This document shows positions 1 to 10,644 of a stretch of 64,000 nt of DNA, piece by piece (positions within the stretch are counted from its first letter, which is position 1; each line of letters starts with the position of its first letter). The notes beneath the pieces were generated by a model. It did no database searches. It had not been told where the DNA came from and saw only the letters and a program-made list of their open reading frames with translations. The translations under genes and the position numbers were made by a program. This DNA is from Litorivicinus sp. Lineage in GTDB: Bacteria; Pseudomonadota; Gammaproteobacteria; Pseudomonadales; Litorivicinaceae. Location: NCBI GenBank assembly GCA_018401755.1, contig JAGYKJ010000003.1, positions 1 to 64,000 of the forward strand, written 5' to 3'.

Positions 1-2
1 AA

Positions 3-79
3 TGGTGGCTATGCCCCGACTTGAACGGGGGACCCCAGCATTATGAGTGCTGTGCTCTAACCAGCTGAGCTACATAGCC
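3..79 (-). tRNA. tRNA-Met (CAT), elongator-like
   Basis: Reverse complement GGCTATGTAGCTCAGCTGGTTAGAGCACAGCACTCATAATGCTGGGGTCCCCGTTCAAGTCGGGGCATAGCCACCA: cloverleaf, CTCATAA anticodon loop, encoded CCA. Confidence 0.95.
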
Positions 80-97
80 GTATTCGAAGAGGCGCGA

Positions 98-125
98 AAG
101 ATACCAGATTTGATCTGACTGTCAA
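98..125 (-). promoter_or_regulatory. probable sigma70 promoter for tRNA-Met (TTGACA-N16-TATCTT)
   Basis: On minus strand TTGACA at 125-120, 16-nt spacer, TATCTT at 103-98, GC-rich discriminator before the tRNA 5' end. Confidence 0.6.
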
Positions 126-137
126 AGAATCCAAGCG

Positions 138-1229
138 CTAGACGTTGAATCGGAAATGCACCACATCGCCGTCTTTGCAAACGTACTCTTTGCCTTCGAG
201 GCGCCACTTCCCCGCATCTTTTGCGCCTTGTTCTCCGCCGAGGCTCACAAAGTCGTCATACGCGATGACTTCAGCCCGAATGAATCCTTTTTCAAAGTCG
301 GTATGAATTTTCCCGGCGGCCTGCGGTGCAGTCGTTCCCACGGGAATCGTCCAGGCGCGCACTTCCTTAACGCCCGCGGTGAAATAGGTTTGCAGACCAA
401 GCAAGGAGTATCCTGCCCGAATCAGGCGATCAAGACCTGCTTCCTCGAGACCCATTTCACTGAGAAACATGCTTTTTTCGTCATCTTCGAGCTCGGCGAT
501 TTCGGCTTCAATCTTGTTGCAAATAGGAACAACTTGCGCACCTTCTGCGGCCGCATGTTGCAACACCGCATCCAACCAAGGATTGTCAATAAAGCCATCC
601 TCGGCGACGTTCGCAATGTAGAGGGTGGGCTTCACTGTCAGTAGATGGAGCGACGTCAGAATCCGATGCTCGTCTTCACTGAGATCCAGAACTCGGATGG
701 GCTTTGCTTCATTGAGCACTGGAAGCATTTTCTCGCACAGGGCGACAAGAGCCTTCGCATCCTTGTCGCCGCCTTTGGCTTGTTTCTGTGCTTTGAACGC
801 GTACTTTTCAACAGACTCAAGATCTGCGAGCGCAAGTTCGGTATTGATCACCTCAATATCAGACAAGGGATCCACCTGTCCGGCCACATGGATGATGTTG
901 GCATCGTCAAAGCATCGCACCACATGAGCGATGGCATCGGTCTCGCGGATATTTGCCAAGAACTGATTGCCGAGCCCCTCGCCTTTACTTGCGCCAGCGA
1001 CAAGTCCTGCAATGTCGACAAACTCCATCGTGGTGGGGACGATCCGTTCGGGATGCACGATCTTGGCGAGCGCATCGAGTCGTGGATCGGGGATTGGCAC
1101 AATACCTGCGTTCGGCTCAATCGTGCAAAACGGGAAGTTTTGCGCTTCGATCCCAGCGCGCGTAAGCGCATTAAATAGCGTGGATTTGCCCACATTCGGT
1201 AAACCGACGATGCCGCATTTAAATCCCAC
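138..1229 (-). CDS. ychF: redox-regulated ATPase / Obg-family GTPase YchF
   Basis: [24 protein letters not shown]-loop and full-length YchF features. Confidence 0.97.
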   Translation of the reverse strand: MGFKCGIVGLPNVGKSTLFNALTRAGIEAQNFPFCTIEPNAGIVPIPDPRLDALAKIVHPERIVPTTMEFVDIAGLVAGASKGEGLGNQFLANIRETDAIAHVVRCFDDANIIHVAGQVDPLSDIEVINTELALADLESVEKYAFKAQKQAKGGDKDAKALVALCEKMLPVLNEAKPIRVLDLSEDEHRILTSLHLLTVKPTLYIANVAEDGFIDNPWLDAVLQHAAAEGAQVVPICNKIEAEIAELEDDEKSMFLSEMGLEEAGLDRLIRAGYSLLGLQTYFTAGVKEVRAWTIPVGTTAPQAAGKIHTDFEKGFIRAEVIAYDDFVSLGGEQGAKDAGKWRLEGKEYVCKDGDVVHFRFNV

Positions 1230-1812
1230 TAGAGTCTCCTTGGCGCTGATGTAGAGCGTTCATGGCGGCGTTCCACTCGCCACGGACAATGTCTGGAAGC
1301 CACGAGAGTGTGGCACGAATGGCGTCGTCCATCGCGTTTCGGTCATCCATCCGCGGCTTGCCGAGTACGTAGTTTAAAACCTCGGACTTGTGTCCGGGAT
1401 GACCGATCCCGACGCGGATGCGGGCGTAGGAGTCACCGAGCACACGATGCAAATCACGAAGCCCATTGTGCCCGCCGTGTCCGCCGCCACGCTTAATCCG
1501 AATTTCTCCCGGGAAAATATCCAGCTCATCGTGGACGACCAGAATCGCCTCAGGAGGAATTTTATAAAATTGAGCCATGGCCAAGACGGACTGGCCAGAT
1601 TTATTCATGAAAGTGGTTGGTTTCAACACATGAACTGACTGGGAACCAATTTGGCACCGGCTTGCCAGCCCAAAAAATTTGGACTGGCTGACCCAGGTCC
1701 CATTGGCCTGTTGAAGCAGCGCATCCAACAGCCAAAATCCGGCGTTATGCCGGGTTTCGGCGTATTCCGGTCCTGGGTTGCCAAGACCGGCGATGAGCTG
1801 AATCAGACTCAC
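1219..1812 (-). CDS. pth: peptidyl-tRNA hydrolase
   Basis: [33 protein letters not shown] motifs. Confidence 0.97.
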   Translation of the reverse strand: MSLIQLIAGLGNPGPEYAETRHNAGFWLLDALLQQANGTWVSQSKFFGLASRCQIGSQSVHVLKPTTFMNKSGQSVLAMAQFYKIPPEAILVVHDELDIFPGEIRIKRGGGHGGHNGLRDLHRVLGDSYARIRVGIGHPGHKSEVLNYVLGKPRMDDRNAMDDAIRATLSWLPDIVRGEWNAAMNALHQRQGDSSGI

Positions 1813-2423
1813 GCGTTGTCGCCAGACTCACTGTCTGTTGCTGTTGCACCCTTCGCCTTGTGGATGCTGACCACTGGGAGATCAGAACCATGGGAGAGGG
1901 CAGCCAAGGTGACGCCCGGTGGCACGATCAGGTCTGACAAATGCACGACTTGATCAAGCTCGACGGCGATTAGATCGACTTCGATGTACTCCGGTAAGTC
2001 TTTCGATGCGCAACTGACTTCCACTTCAACCATCTCGTGATGCACCACACCACCTTGCTGCTTCACTGCAATACAGTTGGCTTCGTTGGTGAAGTGTAAC
2101 GGGACATGCACTTTCAGCATGGTATTTGCAGAGGCGCGCTGGAAGTCCGCATGCAACAGGATCGGCTTCGCTGGATGCCGTTGCAGTGCTTTCAAAATAA
2201 CAGGCTCTTCAGTGCCATCGAGCGTGAGCGTAATCACCGATGAGTAAAACGCCTCTTCTTCGAGGGCACGCATGAGATCCTTATGGGCCACCTGAATCGA
2301 CAGAGGAGCCGTTTCGCCGCCATAAATCACGGCAGGAACCAGACCTTCCAGTCGACGCAGGCGGCGGCTCGAACCTTTCCCTGCTGTATTTCGCGTTTCC
2401 GCGTTTAAACGATAATCAGACAT
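1809..2423 (-). CDS. rplY: 50S ribosomal protein L25 (Ctc form)
   Basis: R.T.GKGSSRRLRR..G.VPAVIYGG N-terminus, 204 aa; overlaps pth by ATGA. Confidence 0.95.
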   Translation of the reverse strand: MSDYRLNAETRNTAGKGSSRRLRRLEGLVPAVIYGGETAPLSIQVAHKDLMRALEEEAFYSSVITLTLDGTEEPVILKALQRHPAKPILLHADFQRASANTMLKVHVPLHFTNEANCIAVKQQGGVVHHEMVEVEVSCASKDLPEYIEVDLIAVELDQVVHLSDLIVPPGVTLAALSHGSDLPVVSIHKAKGATATDSESGDNA

Positions 2424-2500
2424 GCAGTTCTCCTTTGCAGTCTAGGCCGACACTCGACCATGTCGGCACAGTGGTGGCCCAAGGGCCATGAGTCAGCGCG

Positions 2501-3442
2501 TTATCGAAACATCGCGCTGATGGATTCTTCGTTACTCACGCGTCGCACTGCTTCACCTAATAACTCGGCAATCGTCATGACGCGCACTCGGCCAGAGTCA
2601 ACTAGCTCTGGGCGGAGCGGGATACTATCAGTCACCACCAGTTCGTCAAGCGCACTTCCGGTTAAATTTTCGAGTGCACGCCCTGACAATACCGGATGCG
2701 TGCAGTAGGCGACGACACGTTTCGCACCAGCCTCCTTGAGTGCCTTGGCGGCATTGCAGAGCGTGCCTGCGGTATCAACGATGTCATCGACAATCAAACA
2801 TGTCCGGCCATCGACATCGCCGATGATATTCATCACTTCCGTTTGATTTGCTCGTGGACGCCGTTTGTCGATGATCGCGAGATCAGTATCAATCAGCTTT
2901 GCCATCGCGCGCGCGCGCAGCACGCCGCCGACGTCAGGGGAGACCACTGTGACATCTTTGGGTTGATGGCGCTGGATGTCTTCGAGCATCACTGGAGTGG
3001 CATAGATGTTATCCACGGCAACGTCGAAAAATCCCTGGATCTGATCGGCATGCAAGTCGACGGTCAGTACACGATCAATTCCGACACCGACCATGATATC
3101 GGCAACCACCTTTGCGGTAATAGGGACGCGGGCAGAACGTGGTCGACGATCTTGTCGAGCATACCCAAAATAGGGAACGACCGCGGTAATTCGAGAGGCA
3201 GATGCACGCCGCAACGCGTCGCACATCACAATCAATTCCATCAGATTGTCATTTGTCGGCGCGCAGGTGGATTGCAATACGAAAACGTCTTGCCCTCGCA
3301 CATTTTCAGCAATCTCAATGGCAATTTCGCCGTCAGAGAATCGGCCCACACTCGCATTACCGAGCGGTACCGCAAGATAGTCGGACACCTTTTTAGAGAG
3401 ATCGGGGGTCGCATTTCCGGAAAACAGCATCAACTGGGCCAC
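2501..3442 (-). CDS. prs: ribose-phosphate pyrophosphokinase
   Basis: [32 protein letters not shown] motifs. Confidence 0.98.
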   Translation of the reverse strand: MAQLMLFSGNATPDLSKKVSDYLAVPLGNASVGRFSDGEIAIEIAENVRGQDVFVLQSTCAPTNDNLMELIVMCDALRRASASRITAVVPYFGYARQDRRPRSARVPITAKVVADIMVGVGIDRVLTVDLHADQIQGFFDVAVDNIYATPVMLEDIQRHQPKDVTVVSPDVGGVLRARAMAKLIDTDLAIIDKRRPRANQTEVMNIIGDVDGRTCLIVDDIVDTAGTLCNAAKALKEAGAKRVVAYCTHPVLSGRALENLTGSALDELVVTDSIPLRPELVDSGRVRVMTIAELLGEAVRRVSNEESISAMFR

Positions 3443-3475
3443 TGTGGACTCCTTGTTCGCGTCGAGCGTTGAGAA

Positions 3476-3551
3476 TGGCTGGGGTGGTAGGATTCGAACC
3501 TACGAATGGCGGGATCAAAACCCGCTGCCTTAACCACTTGGCCACACCCCA
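3476..3551 (-). tRNA. tRNA-Gln (TTG)
   Basis: Reverse complement TGGGGTGTGGCCAAGTGGTTAAGGCAGCGGGTTTTGATCCCGCCATTCGTAGGTTCGAATCCTACCACCCCAGCCA; anticodon loop TTTTGAT. Confidence 0.96.
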
Positions 3552-3552
3552 G

Positions 3553-4440
3553 TTACGCGGTTGCGTCGGAATTATACAACACCGAGGTCTCCGTGAGCGC
3601 TGCGATATGAATCGAAGCCAATGTACTCGCGACCGCAAGGGCGTCGCGCTGTGATTGATCAGGATCAATCACAATCACACTGGATCCAGTTCCGGTCAGT
3701 TGCGGCTTACCAAACGGGATCAGGATATGAAACAACTGATCAATACTTGGAAAGCATTCACGGACCACAGGCTCACAGTCGTTCTGAGTCAACTCCAACT
3801 GCGAGGCGCGGATTCTGCAAGAGGGGGTATCCCTTGTCAACTTTGGATGCGAAAAGATGGCCCGGGTTTCGACCTTCACGGCTGGGGTTGCAATCAGAAC
3901 CGTGGAGCCACCCCAAGCTTCCGGGACACAGCAGTCTCCAATACCTGTGGCGAAAGCAGACCGACCATAGATAAAGATGGGTACATCGGCTCCGAGACGT
4001 CGCCCTAGGGCCATGAGTGCGTCCGTTGTCAGCGGGTTGTGATAGAGCGCATTTAGCATCACAAGAGTCGTTGCTGCGTCGCTCGAGCCACCCCCGAGCC
4101 CAGCACCGTCTGGAATTTGCTTTTCGAGATAAATACGGCAACCACCTGTGATCTGAGTAACCTCAAAGAACAAGCGTGCCGCAGTCACAACAAGGTTCGC
4201 TGTCCCCAGCCCGAGTGGGTCATCGATGAGTTCGGTCTGCGTCGCGAGTTCAAGATGGATCTCATCGCACCAATCGACGAACTGGAAGCCAGTTTCGAGC
4301 GCGTGATAGCCATCATCGCGCCGTCCGATAATATGTAGAAAGCGGTTTATCTTTGCAGGGGCAGGCGCTGACCATCCATTCGCAAATCGATGCGACGGTG
4401 TTAACCGCGGGGAATCAAACGCCATTCGGTCGATGCCCAA
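3553..4440 (-). CDS. ispE: 4-diphosphocytidyl-2-C-methyl-D-erythritol kinase (start may be 4425)
   Basis: PAPAKINRFLHIIGRRDDGYH, PDGAGLGGGSSDAATTL. Confidence 0.96.
   Translation of the reverse strand: MGIDRMAFDSPRLTPSHRFANGWSAPAPAKINRFLHIIGRRDDGYHALETGFQFVDWCDEIHLELATQTELIDDPLGLGTANLVVTAARLFFEVTQITGGCRIYLEKQIPDGAGLGGGSSDAATTLVMLNALYHNPLTTDALMALGRRLGADVPIFIYGRSAFATGIGDCCVPEAWGGSTVLIATPAVKVETRAIFSHPKLTRDTPSCRIRASQLELTQNDCEPVVRECFPSIDQLFHILIPFGKPQLTGTGSSVIVIDPDQSQRDALAVASTLASIHIAALTETSVLYNSDATA
3571..3576 (-). promoter_or_regulatory. candidate -10 element (TATAAT) for tRNA-Gln, inside the 3' end of ispE
   Basis: Exact TATAAT on the minus strand about 20 nt before the tRNA 5' end; no convincing -35. 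Confidence 0.35.
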
Positions 4441-5003
4441 CGAATAGAGACTTGTTCACCACGTGACAGGAGAAGTCGGCGGGGTAACTCGTAGCGATCC
4501 GCTCCGCTTTGAATGGGCTGGGTGCCTTGATAGGCCACTGTCCATCCTGCTTGAGTCAGACGTGTAATTCGTCCTGCTTCCCCTGTTTTTGCGTCGTAAG
4601 GCACGTTGGGGGCTGGTAACCCTCGGACCCAGTAGGGCAAGAAAGACACGGGTAACGGCCAGTTGAGCTCCATCTCAAACAAGGCTTCCGGAGTTATTGC
4701 CTCAACCACCTTGTCTGGCGTGGTGAGAGTGGACGATTCTGGTGTGACAATCAAAGAAGCCACGAGACTTCCCGTTGGGGAAAAAAAGCTCCACTCGTCG
4801 CGCGTGTCGAGATGTACCCAACGGATCGAACCCGTATCGGTGCGACCATCTCCTGTCACAGAAATTTTAGCCGTGACATCAAATCCTGTAATTTGCGCGG
4901 CGGGCAAAAAGGTTAGTACCTCAGGATCTGGATCTTTTCCCCCGAAGAATGAACAGCCTGAAAGGATGCTCGTCATCAACAATGTATAAATAAGACGGAT
5001 CAT
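4401..5003 (-). CDS. lolB: outer-membrane lipoprotein LolB
   Basis: LSGCSFF lipobox, LolB-type sequence and position next to ispE. Confidence 0.88.
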   Translation of the reverse strand: MIRLIYTLLMTSILSGCSFFGGKDPDPEVLTFLPAAQITGFDVTAKISVTGDGRTDTGSIRWVHLDTRDEWSFFSPTGSLVASLIVTPESSTLTTPDKVVEAITPEALFEMELNWPLPVSFLPYWVRGLPAPNVPYDAKTGEAGRITRLTQAGWTVAYQGTQPIQSGADRYELPRRLLLSRGEQVSIRWASTEWRLIPRG

Positions 5004-6694
5004 GGATTTGTCAGTCGTTCAATCGTGGCCGTGATAATGGCGCTTTCTGGCTGCGAAGCAAAGCCTTGATTCCAAATTTCCCAGGCTTCTGATTGGCGAC
5101 CAAGTCGCCACAGTGCCTCGCCATAGTGTGCGGCAATCTCGTGGTCTTGCACCGCTTCCCAAGCTTTTTCAAAGAACGGCAGTGCGTCTGCAATGCGGCC
5201 AAGTTTGACAAGTACCCAACCCATGGAATCCAGGATGGCAGGTGACTCAGGCGCACCGGCGAGAGCCTTTTCTATCAGGCGAAAAGCCTCGTCATACCGA
5301 TCTGTTTGATCTGCAAGGGTATACCCCAGTGCATTGAGTGCATCCACACTCTCTGGCTCAATCTTGAGAATCGCGCGCAAGTCTGCTTCGGCCGCTTCGA
5401 TCTGATTGAGTTCCGCGTAGGCCAGTGCCCGTGAATAACGGAGATCTGGATTATCGGGGTGCTGACCAATGGCCTCTGATAATCGCACAATGACTGCATC
5501 TGGGTTTTCACGGCCAGATAAAAATCGTGCTTCGGCAACATAGAGCGGTGGCGCCAAATATGGGAACAAGAGTCGTGCTTCCTGAAACCAGCGGATCGCT
5601 TGATCAGGATTGCCTGTGGCAACCGCTAACTGCGCCAGATGTTGACGAGCATCAACCACCAACTCACCCTGATCGACTCGCAAGAAGCGATCGATTGCCC
5701 GAGCTTGGTCACCCGACAATCGAGCCAGATCACCCAAATGATAGTAGGCGGTGGAACGTAGATCTGGCGAGGCAAGCAGTGCCTTGAGATGCCCTTCGGC
5801 GGTGACGTTGTCACCCATCTGCATCAATAGTAACGCCAAAGTCAGTCGATCCCGCTCACGTTTTGGGTCTTCGGCGACGACCTCTGTCAAAAGGCTCAGA
5901 GCACGTTGATCTTGGCCCTCGAGGCCAACCCAACGCGCTAATTGCGCACGCACATCGATAGATTGCTGCGCTGGTGTCAAGCGCTCAAGGACGCTGATTG
6001 CAGCTGGGCGATCCGGTAACTCGAGTCGGGCTCGATACAAGATTAATGCGTCGTATGCTTGATGCCTGTCGAGCCAGTTGTCCAACCATTGCGTCCCATC
6101 GTCCCCTCGGTTTTGGGTAAGTTCGGTCACAACCATTGCCAAAGATGTGTTGGCATGCGACGAGGCCAGTGCTGCCAGACGAGACAGCCAGATGGATTGC
6201 GATGGATCATCTGACCGGCTAATTAATCCACTGATCCATTGTATTTTGTAGTCTGCCGAGGCACTCAACAGAAAAGTGAGGTGGTCTATGGCGCGGTCAT
6301 AGTGGTTCGACTCGATCGCCACCACGAGGCTGGCCTCGTGTGCTTGCAGGCTATTGGGCGCCCGATCAAGCCATCGTTGGAGTGCGAGTTCAGTCTCCTC
6401 GGGAGACCCATATTGACGAGCCAAGGCGGTTGCCCGCGCCGCGATGACTGCATCCTCGGATTGTGTGACAGCCTCTTGATAGAGTGCGATTGCTGCCGAG
6501 ATATCACCATCCGGGTCTTGCAATAAGCCCTCTGCCAGCAGAATTTGGCCGCCGACGGTGGTTGGGCGATAGGGAGTCGTCCGAGTGTCTTCTGGAGATG
6601 CAACTGCGGGTATCACCGGCTGAATTTCACACCCTGATAGCATCAAGGACATGACCGCGCAGCAACCAATGCTACAATCCCGCCAATGACGCAT
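5000..6694 (-). CDS. tetratricopeptide-repeat lipoprotein (ORF extends to 6730)
   Basis: LMLSGCE lipobox; multiple TPR motifs (LGYTLADQTDRYDEA, SMGWVLVKLGRIADALPFFEKA); position between lolB and hemA. Confidence 0.85.
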   Translation of the reverse strand: MRHWRDCSIGCCAVMSLMLSGCEIQPVIPAVASPEDTRTTPYRPTTVGGQILLAEGLLQDPDGDISAAIALYQEAVTQSEDAVIAARATALARQYGSPEETELALQRWLDRAPNSLQAHEASLVVAIESNHYDRAIDHLTFLLSASADYKIQWISGLISRSDDPSQSIWLSRLAALASSHANTSLAMVVTELTQNRGDDGTQWLDNWLDRHQAYDALILYRARLELPDRPAAISVLERLTPAQQSIDVRAQLARWVGLEGQDQRALSLLTEVVAEDPKRERDRLTLALLLMQMGDNVTAEGHLKALLASPDLRSTAYYHLGDLARLSGDQARAIDRFLRVDQGELVVDARQHLAQLAVATGNPDQAIRWFQEARLLFPYLAPPLYVAEARFLSGRENPDAVIVRLSEAIGQHPDNPDLRYSRALAYAELNQIEAAEADLRAILKIEPESVDALNALGYTLADQTDRYDEAFRLIEKALAGAPESPAILDSMGWVLVKLGRIADALPFFEKAWEAVQDHEIAAHYGEALWRLGRQSEAWEIWNQGFASQPESAIITATIERLTNP

Positions 6695-6714
6695 GGTGCT
6701 TGATCTTCTCACTG

Positions 6715-7986
6715 ATGGCTCTCTTAACAATTGGTCTCAACCATACCACGGCTCCGGTGGATCTGCGTGAACAGGTCGCCTTTGACGTGGAGACTTTACC
6801 CGAAGCATTCGCGCGGTTGCATGCAGCTGTGCCTGGCATTCGGGAAAGCGCCATTCTATCCACCTGCAATCGTACCGAATTATTTCTTGCCGTCGACTCC
6901 TTGGAAACGGCCGACATTGGAACTTGGCTTGCCGATTACCATCGGGTTGATGCAGCAGTTTTAGAGCCGCATCTGTATCGCTTCGATCAATTGCGTGCGG
7001 CGCAACATATGATGCGTGTTGCTGCAGGCTTGGATTCTCTGGTGCTCGGGGAGCCCCAGATCATGGGGCAATTCAAGGATGCCATGCGCTCGGCACGCGA
7101 TGCCAGGGCCATGGGGACCGAGCTTGAGTCTGCCTTCGCGAAGGTGTTATCGGTCGCCAAGCGGGTACGCACAGAGACTGCCATCGGTCGTCATCCGGTG
7201 TCGGTGGCGTATGCCTCGGTGGTACTCGCTGGACGTATTTTTTCTGAACTGGCGCAGTGTCATGTGGCGCTGATCGGTGCCGGTGAAACGATTCAATTGG
7301 TGGCGGAGCACCTCTTAGAACAGGGGGTAACACGTCTTGACGTGATCAATCGAACGCTCGCGAATGCGGAAGTGCTCGCGGCTGCGGTGGGTGGGCATGC
7401 CTACTCGTTGGATGGACTCGCCGAGGCGATCTGTCGTGCGGACATCGTGATTAGTTCAACCGGTTCGTTAGCTCCTATTCTCAGAAAGGATGTCGTAGAG
7501 CGCGCGCTCAAAATACGACGGAATAAACCGGTGTTTATGGTTGACCTTGCGGTGCCGCGCGATATTGAACCCGAAGTTGGCGCCTTGGAGGCAGTCTATC
7601 TCTATACCGTGGATGATTTGGAAGCGGTCATTCAAGAGGGAAAGGCGAGTCGCTTGGAAGCCGCCGCGGATGCGGAACGACTGATTGATGCGGCCTTGGA
7701 TGATTGGCAACGAGAGCTCCGCGGATACCGTGCGGTCGATACGATTCGCTTACTGCGCGAAGATGTTCAGCGATTAGCGGATGCGGAATGCCTCCGCGCA
7801 CTGAAATTAATCGAGTCTGGAAAAGCCCCTGATGAAGCGATTCAGCAGTTGGCCCGTCAATTGACCAATAAGTTTTTGCATGGTCCGACGGTGGCACTCC
7901 GGTCCGCTGCAGAGCGGGGAGATTTGTCGTTGTTAGAAGCGGCCAATCGGTTATTTGATCTCTCTGAGACTGAGGAAGAGACGTGA
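6715..7986 (+). CDS. hemA: glutamyl-tRNA reductase (ORF extends to 6700)
   Basis: [42 protein letters not shown]. Confidence 0.97.
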   Translation: MALLTIGLNHTTAPVDLREQVAFDVETLPEAFARLHAAVPGIRESAILSTCNRTELFLAVDSLETADIGTWLADYHRVDAAVLEPHLYRFDQLRAAQHMMRVAAGLDSLVLGEPQIMGQFKDAMRSARDARAMGTELESAFAKVLSVAKRVRTETAIGRHPVSVAYASVVLAGRIFSELAQCHVALIGAGETIQLVAEHLLEQGVTRLDVINRTLANAEVLAAAVGGHAYSLDGLAEAICRADIVISSTGSLAPILRKDVVERALKIRRNKPVFMVDLAVPRDIEPEVGALEAVYLYTVDDLEAVIQEGKASRLEAAADAERLIDAALDDWQRELRGYRAVDTIRLLREDVQRLADAECLRALKLIESGKAPDEAIQQLARQLTNKFLHGPTVALRSAAERGDLSLLEAANRLFDLSETEEET

Positions 7987-9068
7987 ACCCCAATTTAGTG
8001 AATCGACTCGATCGATTGGTGGATCGCCATGCCGAGCTCTCGATGCTCCTGTCCGATGCGGAGACTGTGGCAAATCAAGCGCGTTTTGTGGCGTTTTCGC
8101 GAGAGTATGCCGAGTTAAATCCGATTGTCGAATTGATGGGCAAATGGCGTGGCGTGGAATCTGAGTTAGCCGAATTACAAACGTGGTTAGGCGCAGGTGA
8201 TGCAGAGTTACGAGAGCTCGCTGAGCATGAAAAACCGCTACTTCAGCACACCAAGCAGGGACTGGAAGCAGAGCTCACCCTGGCGCTCATTCCGAAGGAT
8301 CCCGCGGATTCCCGCAATGCCTATTTGGAAATCCGGGCAGGGACTGGCGGTGACGAGGCAGGACTATTTTCTGGTGATTTGCTGCGGATGTATTTGAAGT
8401 TCGCTGAGCGCAAAGGCTGGCGTGCAGAGATCGTCAGTGAGAGCGCATCTGAGCTGGGGGGTTATAAGGAAGTCATCGTCAAGCTCTCTGGTGAGCGCGT
8501 CTATGGCCAATTGAAGTTTGAGTCTGGTGCGCATCGGGTGCAGCGCGTCCCTGAAACCGAATCTCAAGGTCGTATTCATACTTCGGCATGTACTGTCGCA
8601 GTTCTGCCTGAGGCAGATCCGTTGGCCGAAACCACCCTAGATCCAAAGGATTTACGGATCGATACCTTTCGCTCCAGTGGGGCGGGGGGCCAGCATGTGA
8701 ATAAGACTGATTCGGCGATACGGATTGTGCACCTGCCAACTGGCGTGGTGGTGGAGTGCCAGGATGAACGGTCGCAACACAAAAATAAGGCGCGGGCATT
8801 GTCTCTGCTGCAAGCACGTCTTGAAGATGAGGCGCGTCGGGTTCGCCAGGCTGAAGAAGCCAGTACCCGAAAGTCCCTGGTGGGGAGTGGAGACCGTTCC
8901 GAGCGCATTAGGACCTATAATTTTCCGCAAGGGCGTGTGACAGACCATCGTATTAATCTCACCTTATATCGTCTCGATGAGATGATGGAGGGGATCTGTG
9001 AGCTGGTGATTGACCCACTGGTTCGCGAGTATCAGGCGTTGCTGTTGGCAGAGATGGGTGTGCAGTGA
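7983..9068 (+). CDS. prfA: peptide chain release factor 1
   Basis: [32 protein letters not shown] (GGQ). Confidence 0.98.
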   Translation: MNPNLVNRLDRLVDRHAELSMLLSDAETVANQARFVAFSREYAELNPIVELMGKWRGVESELAELQTWLGAGDAELRELAEHEKPLLQHTKQGLEAELTLALIPKDPADSRNAYLEIRAGTGGDEAGLFSGDLLRMYLKFAERKGWRAEIVSESASELGGYKEVIVKLSGERVYGQLKFESGAHRVQRVPETESQGRIHTSACTVAVLPEADPLAETTLDPKDLRIDTFRSSGAGGQHVNKTDSAIRIVHLPTGVVVECQDERSQHKNKARALSLLQARLEDEARRVRQAEEASTRKSLVGSGDRSERIRTYNFPQGRVTDHRINLTLYRLDEMMEGICELVIDPLVREYQALLLAEMGVQ

Positions 9069-9889
9069 GCACCCTCGGCCGATGGTGGACGCAAGCGCCC
9101 TGGCCAGAGTTTGCGCTCACTCCAGATGCGCGTGCTGCGATCGTTCAGTTTGGCTTAGGCCTTGATCCGTTGCGCGTGCATTCCTCTCCAGAGGATGCAT
9201 TATCCGTTGCGCAAGAGACTCGTTTGGCAGAGATAGCAGCGCGTCATCAGGCAGGAGAGCCCTTGGCCTATATATTGGGAAAAACCTGGTTCTACGGGCT
9301 TCCATTGAGCGTCTCCCCGGCGGTGCTAATTCCCCGGCCAGATACGGAGTGTTTGGTTGAGGCGGCGTTGCGCTGTGCGGAGCCTCGTGCACCGCTGACT
9401 GTGATCGATGTATGCACAGGATCTGGCGCAGTGGCGCTTGCCTTAAAATCAGCTGCACCTGCCTGGACCCTCATCGGTCGTGATGTTTGTGCTGAGGCCT
9501 TGGCTGTCGCAGAACGTAACGCAGCCGCTTTGTCGCTGGCGATTCACTGGCAGCAGGGATCTTGGCTGGAGGGTGCATCTGAATGTGATCTGATCGTCGC
9601 GAACCCTCCTTATATCGCCACAGAGGATCCTTTGATTGAACCGAGCGTCGCTGCGTATGAGCCTCATTTGGCTTTGTATGCTGATGAAGCAGGAATGTTT
9701 GGACTCCGTCGTCTGCTTGAACAGGGCCGTACAGTGTTGTCCCGTGGTGGGTGGATTGCGTTGGAGCATGGGCCAACTCAAGCTCGCGCACTGAAAGACC
9801 TTGCTGAAGGACTCGGGTATGCTCAATGGTCAGTGACAGTCGATCTGGCGGGTCGAGATCGCGTCAGCCTCGGCTGCTGGGAGGGATGA
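9065..9889 (+). CDS. prmC: release factor glutamine methyltransferase
   Basis: [25 protein letters not shown] motif. Confidence 0.97.
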   Translation: MSTLGRWWTQAPWPEFALTPDARAAIVQFGLGLDPLRVHSSPEDALSVAQETRLAEIAARHQAGEPLAYILGKTWFYGLPLSVSPAVLIPRPDTECLVEAALRCAEPRAPLTVIDVCTGSGAVALALKSAAPAWTLIGRDVCAEALAVAERNAAALSLAIHWQQGSWLEGASECDLIVANPPYIATEDPLIEPSVAAYEPHLALYADEAGMFGLRRLLEQGRTVLSRGGWIALEHGPTQARALKDLAEGLGYAQWSVTVDLAGRDRVSLGCWEG

Positions 9890-10644
9890 TGACGGACCAA
9901 GAGCTTCTATTATACGCGCGGCAAATTCTGTTGTCGGACGTTGATGTGGTCGGTCAGCTTCGTTTGAAGCAAGCACATGTCGTGATCTTGGGTTTGGGTG
10001 GGCTGGGGAGCCCGGTTGCGCTCTATCTCGCCGGTGCTGGCGTTGGTCACTTGACACTGGTCGATGGCGATCAAGTCGATATCACCAACTTGCATCGGCA
10101 AATTGCTCACGATCATGCGGCGGTCGGTCGTCATAAGGTGGCGTCAGCGTTGGAGCGCCTGCGTGCCATCAATCCGTGGATTAAGATTGAGACCTTCGCT
10201 GAGTATGTAAACGAGACAAACATCGCTGCTTTGATCGCAGGCGCTGACCTGGTGCTTGACTGCACGGATCGTTTTCAGACACGGTTTTTGATTAATCGAT
10301 TCGCGTGGGCTGCTGGAATTCCGGTTGTTCAAGCGGCTGCGTTGGGCTTGGAGGGCCAGCTCACGACGCTCGATCCTCGTGATCCCCAAAACCCCTGCTA
10401 CCAGTGTGTGGTCCCGGAAGTCGGTGAGACCGAGATGACCTGCGCCGAAACCGGTGTGTTGGGTCCGGTGGTTGGAACGATGGGAACATTGCAAGCCACT
10501 GAGGCCATTGGCGTGTTGTTGGGCTGGCCTGACCGAATGATCGGACGATTGATGCGATTTTCCGCAAAAACCATGCAGTGGCAGACCTTCAAGTACCGCA
10601 AAGATCCAGCCTGTTCGGTGTGTCAGGCCCCGTCATCCTCCTGA
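9886..10644 (+). CDS. moeB: MoeB/ThiF-family adenylyltransferase
   Basis: RYxRQIL-like start, [27 protein letters not shown] and CSVC cysteine pairs; ATG at 9886 after prmC. Confidence 0.9.
   Translation: MMTDQELLLYARQILLSDVDVVGQLRLKQAHVVILGLGGLGSPVALYLAGAGVGHLTLVDGDQVDITNLHRQIAHDHAAVGRHKVASALERLRAINPWIKIETFAEYVNETNIAALIAGADLVLDCTDRFQTRFLINRFAWAAGIPVVQAAALGLEGQLTTLDPRDPQNPCYQCVVPEVGETEMTCAETGVLGPVVGTMGTLQATEAIGVLLGWPDRMIGRLMRFSAKTMQWQTFKYRKDPACSVCQAPSSS

Noticed and set aside
2904-2920. CGCGCGCGCGC alternating tract in prs
   Set aside because: Short and within conserved coding sequence; no evidence for a repeat element or Z-DNA function.
2696-3472. 258-aa plus-strand ORF antisense to prs
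   Set aside because: Lies opposite the highly conserved prs gene and extends towards the tRNA; no recognisable family motif; typical shadow ORF of a GC-biased gene.
3393-3668. ORFs 3393-3668 (-) and 3469-3654 (+) across tRNA-Gln
   Set aside because: They translate a clear tRNA gene and flanking coding sequence.
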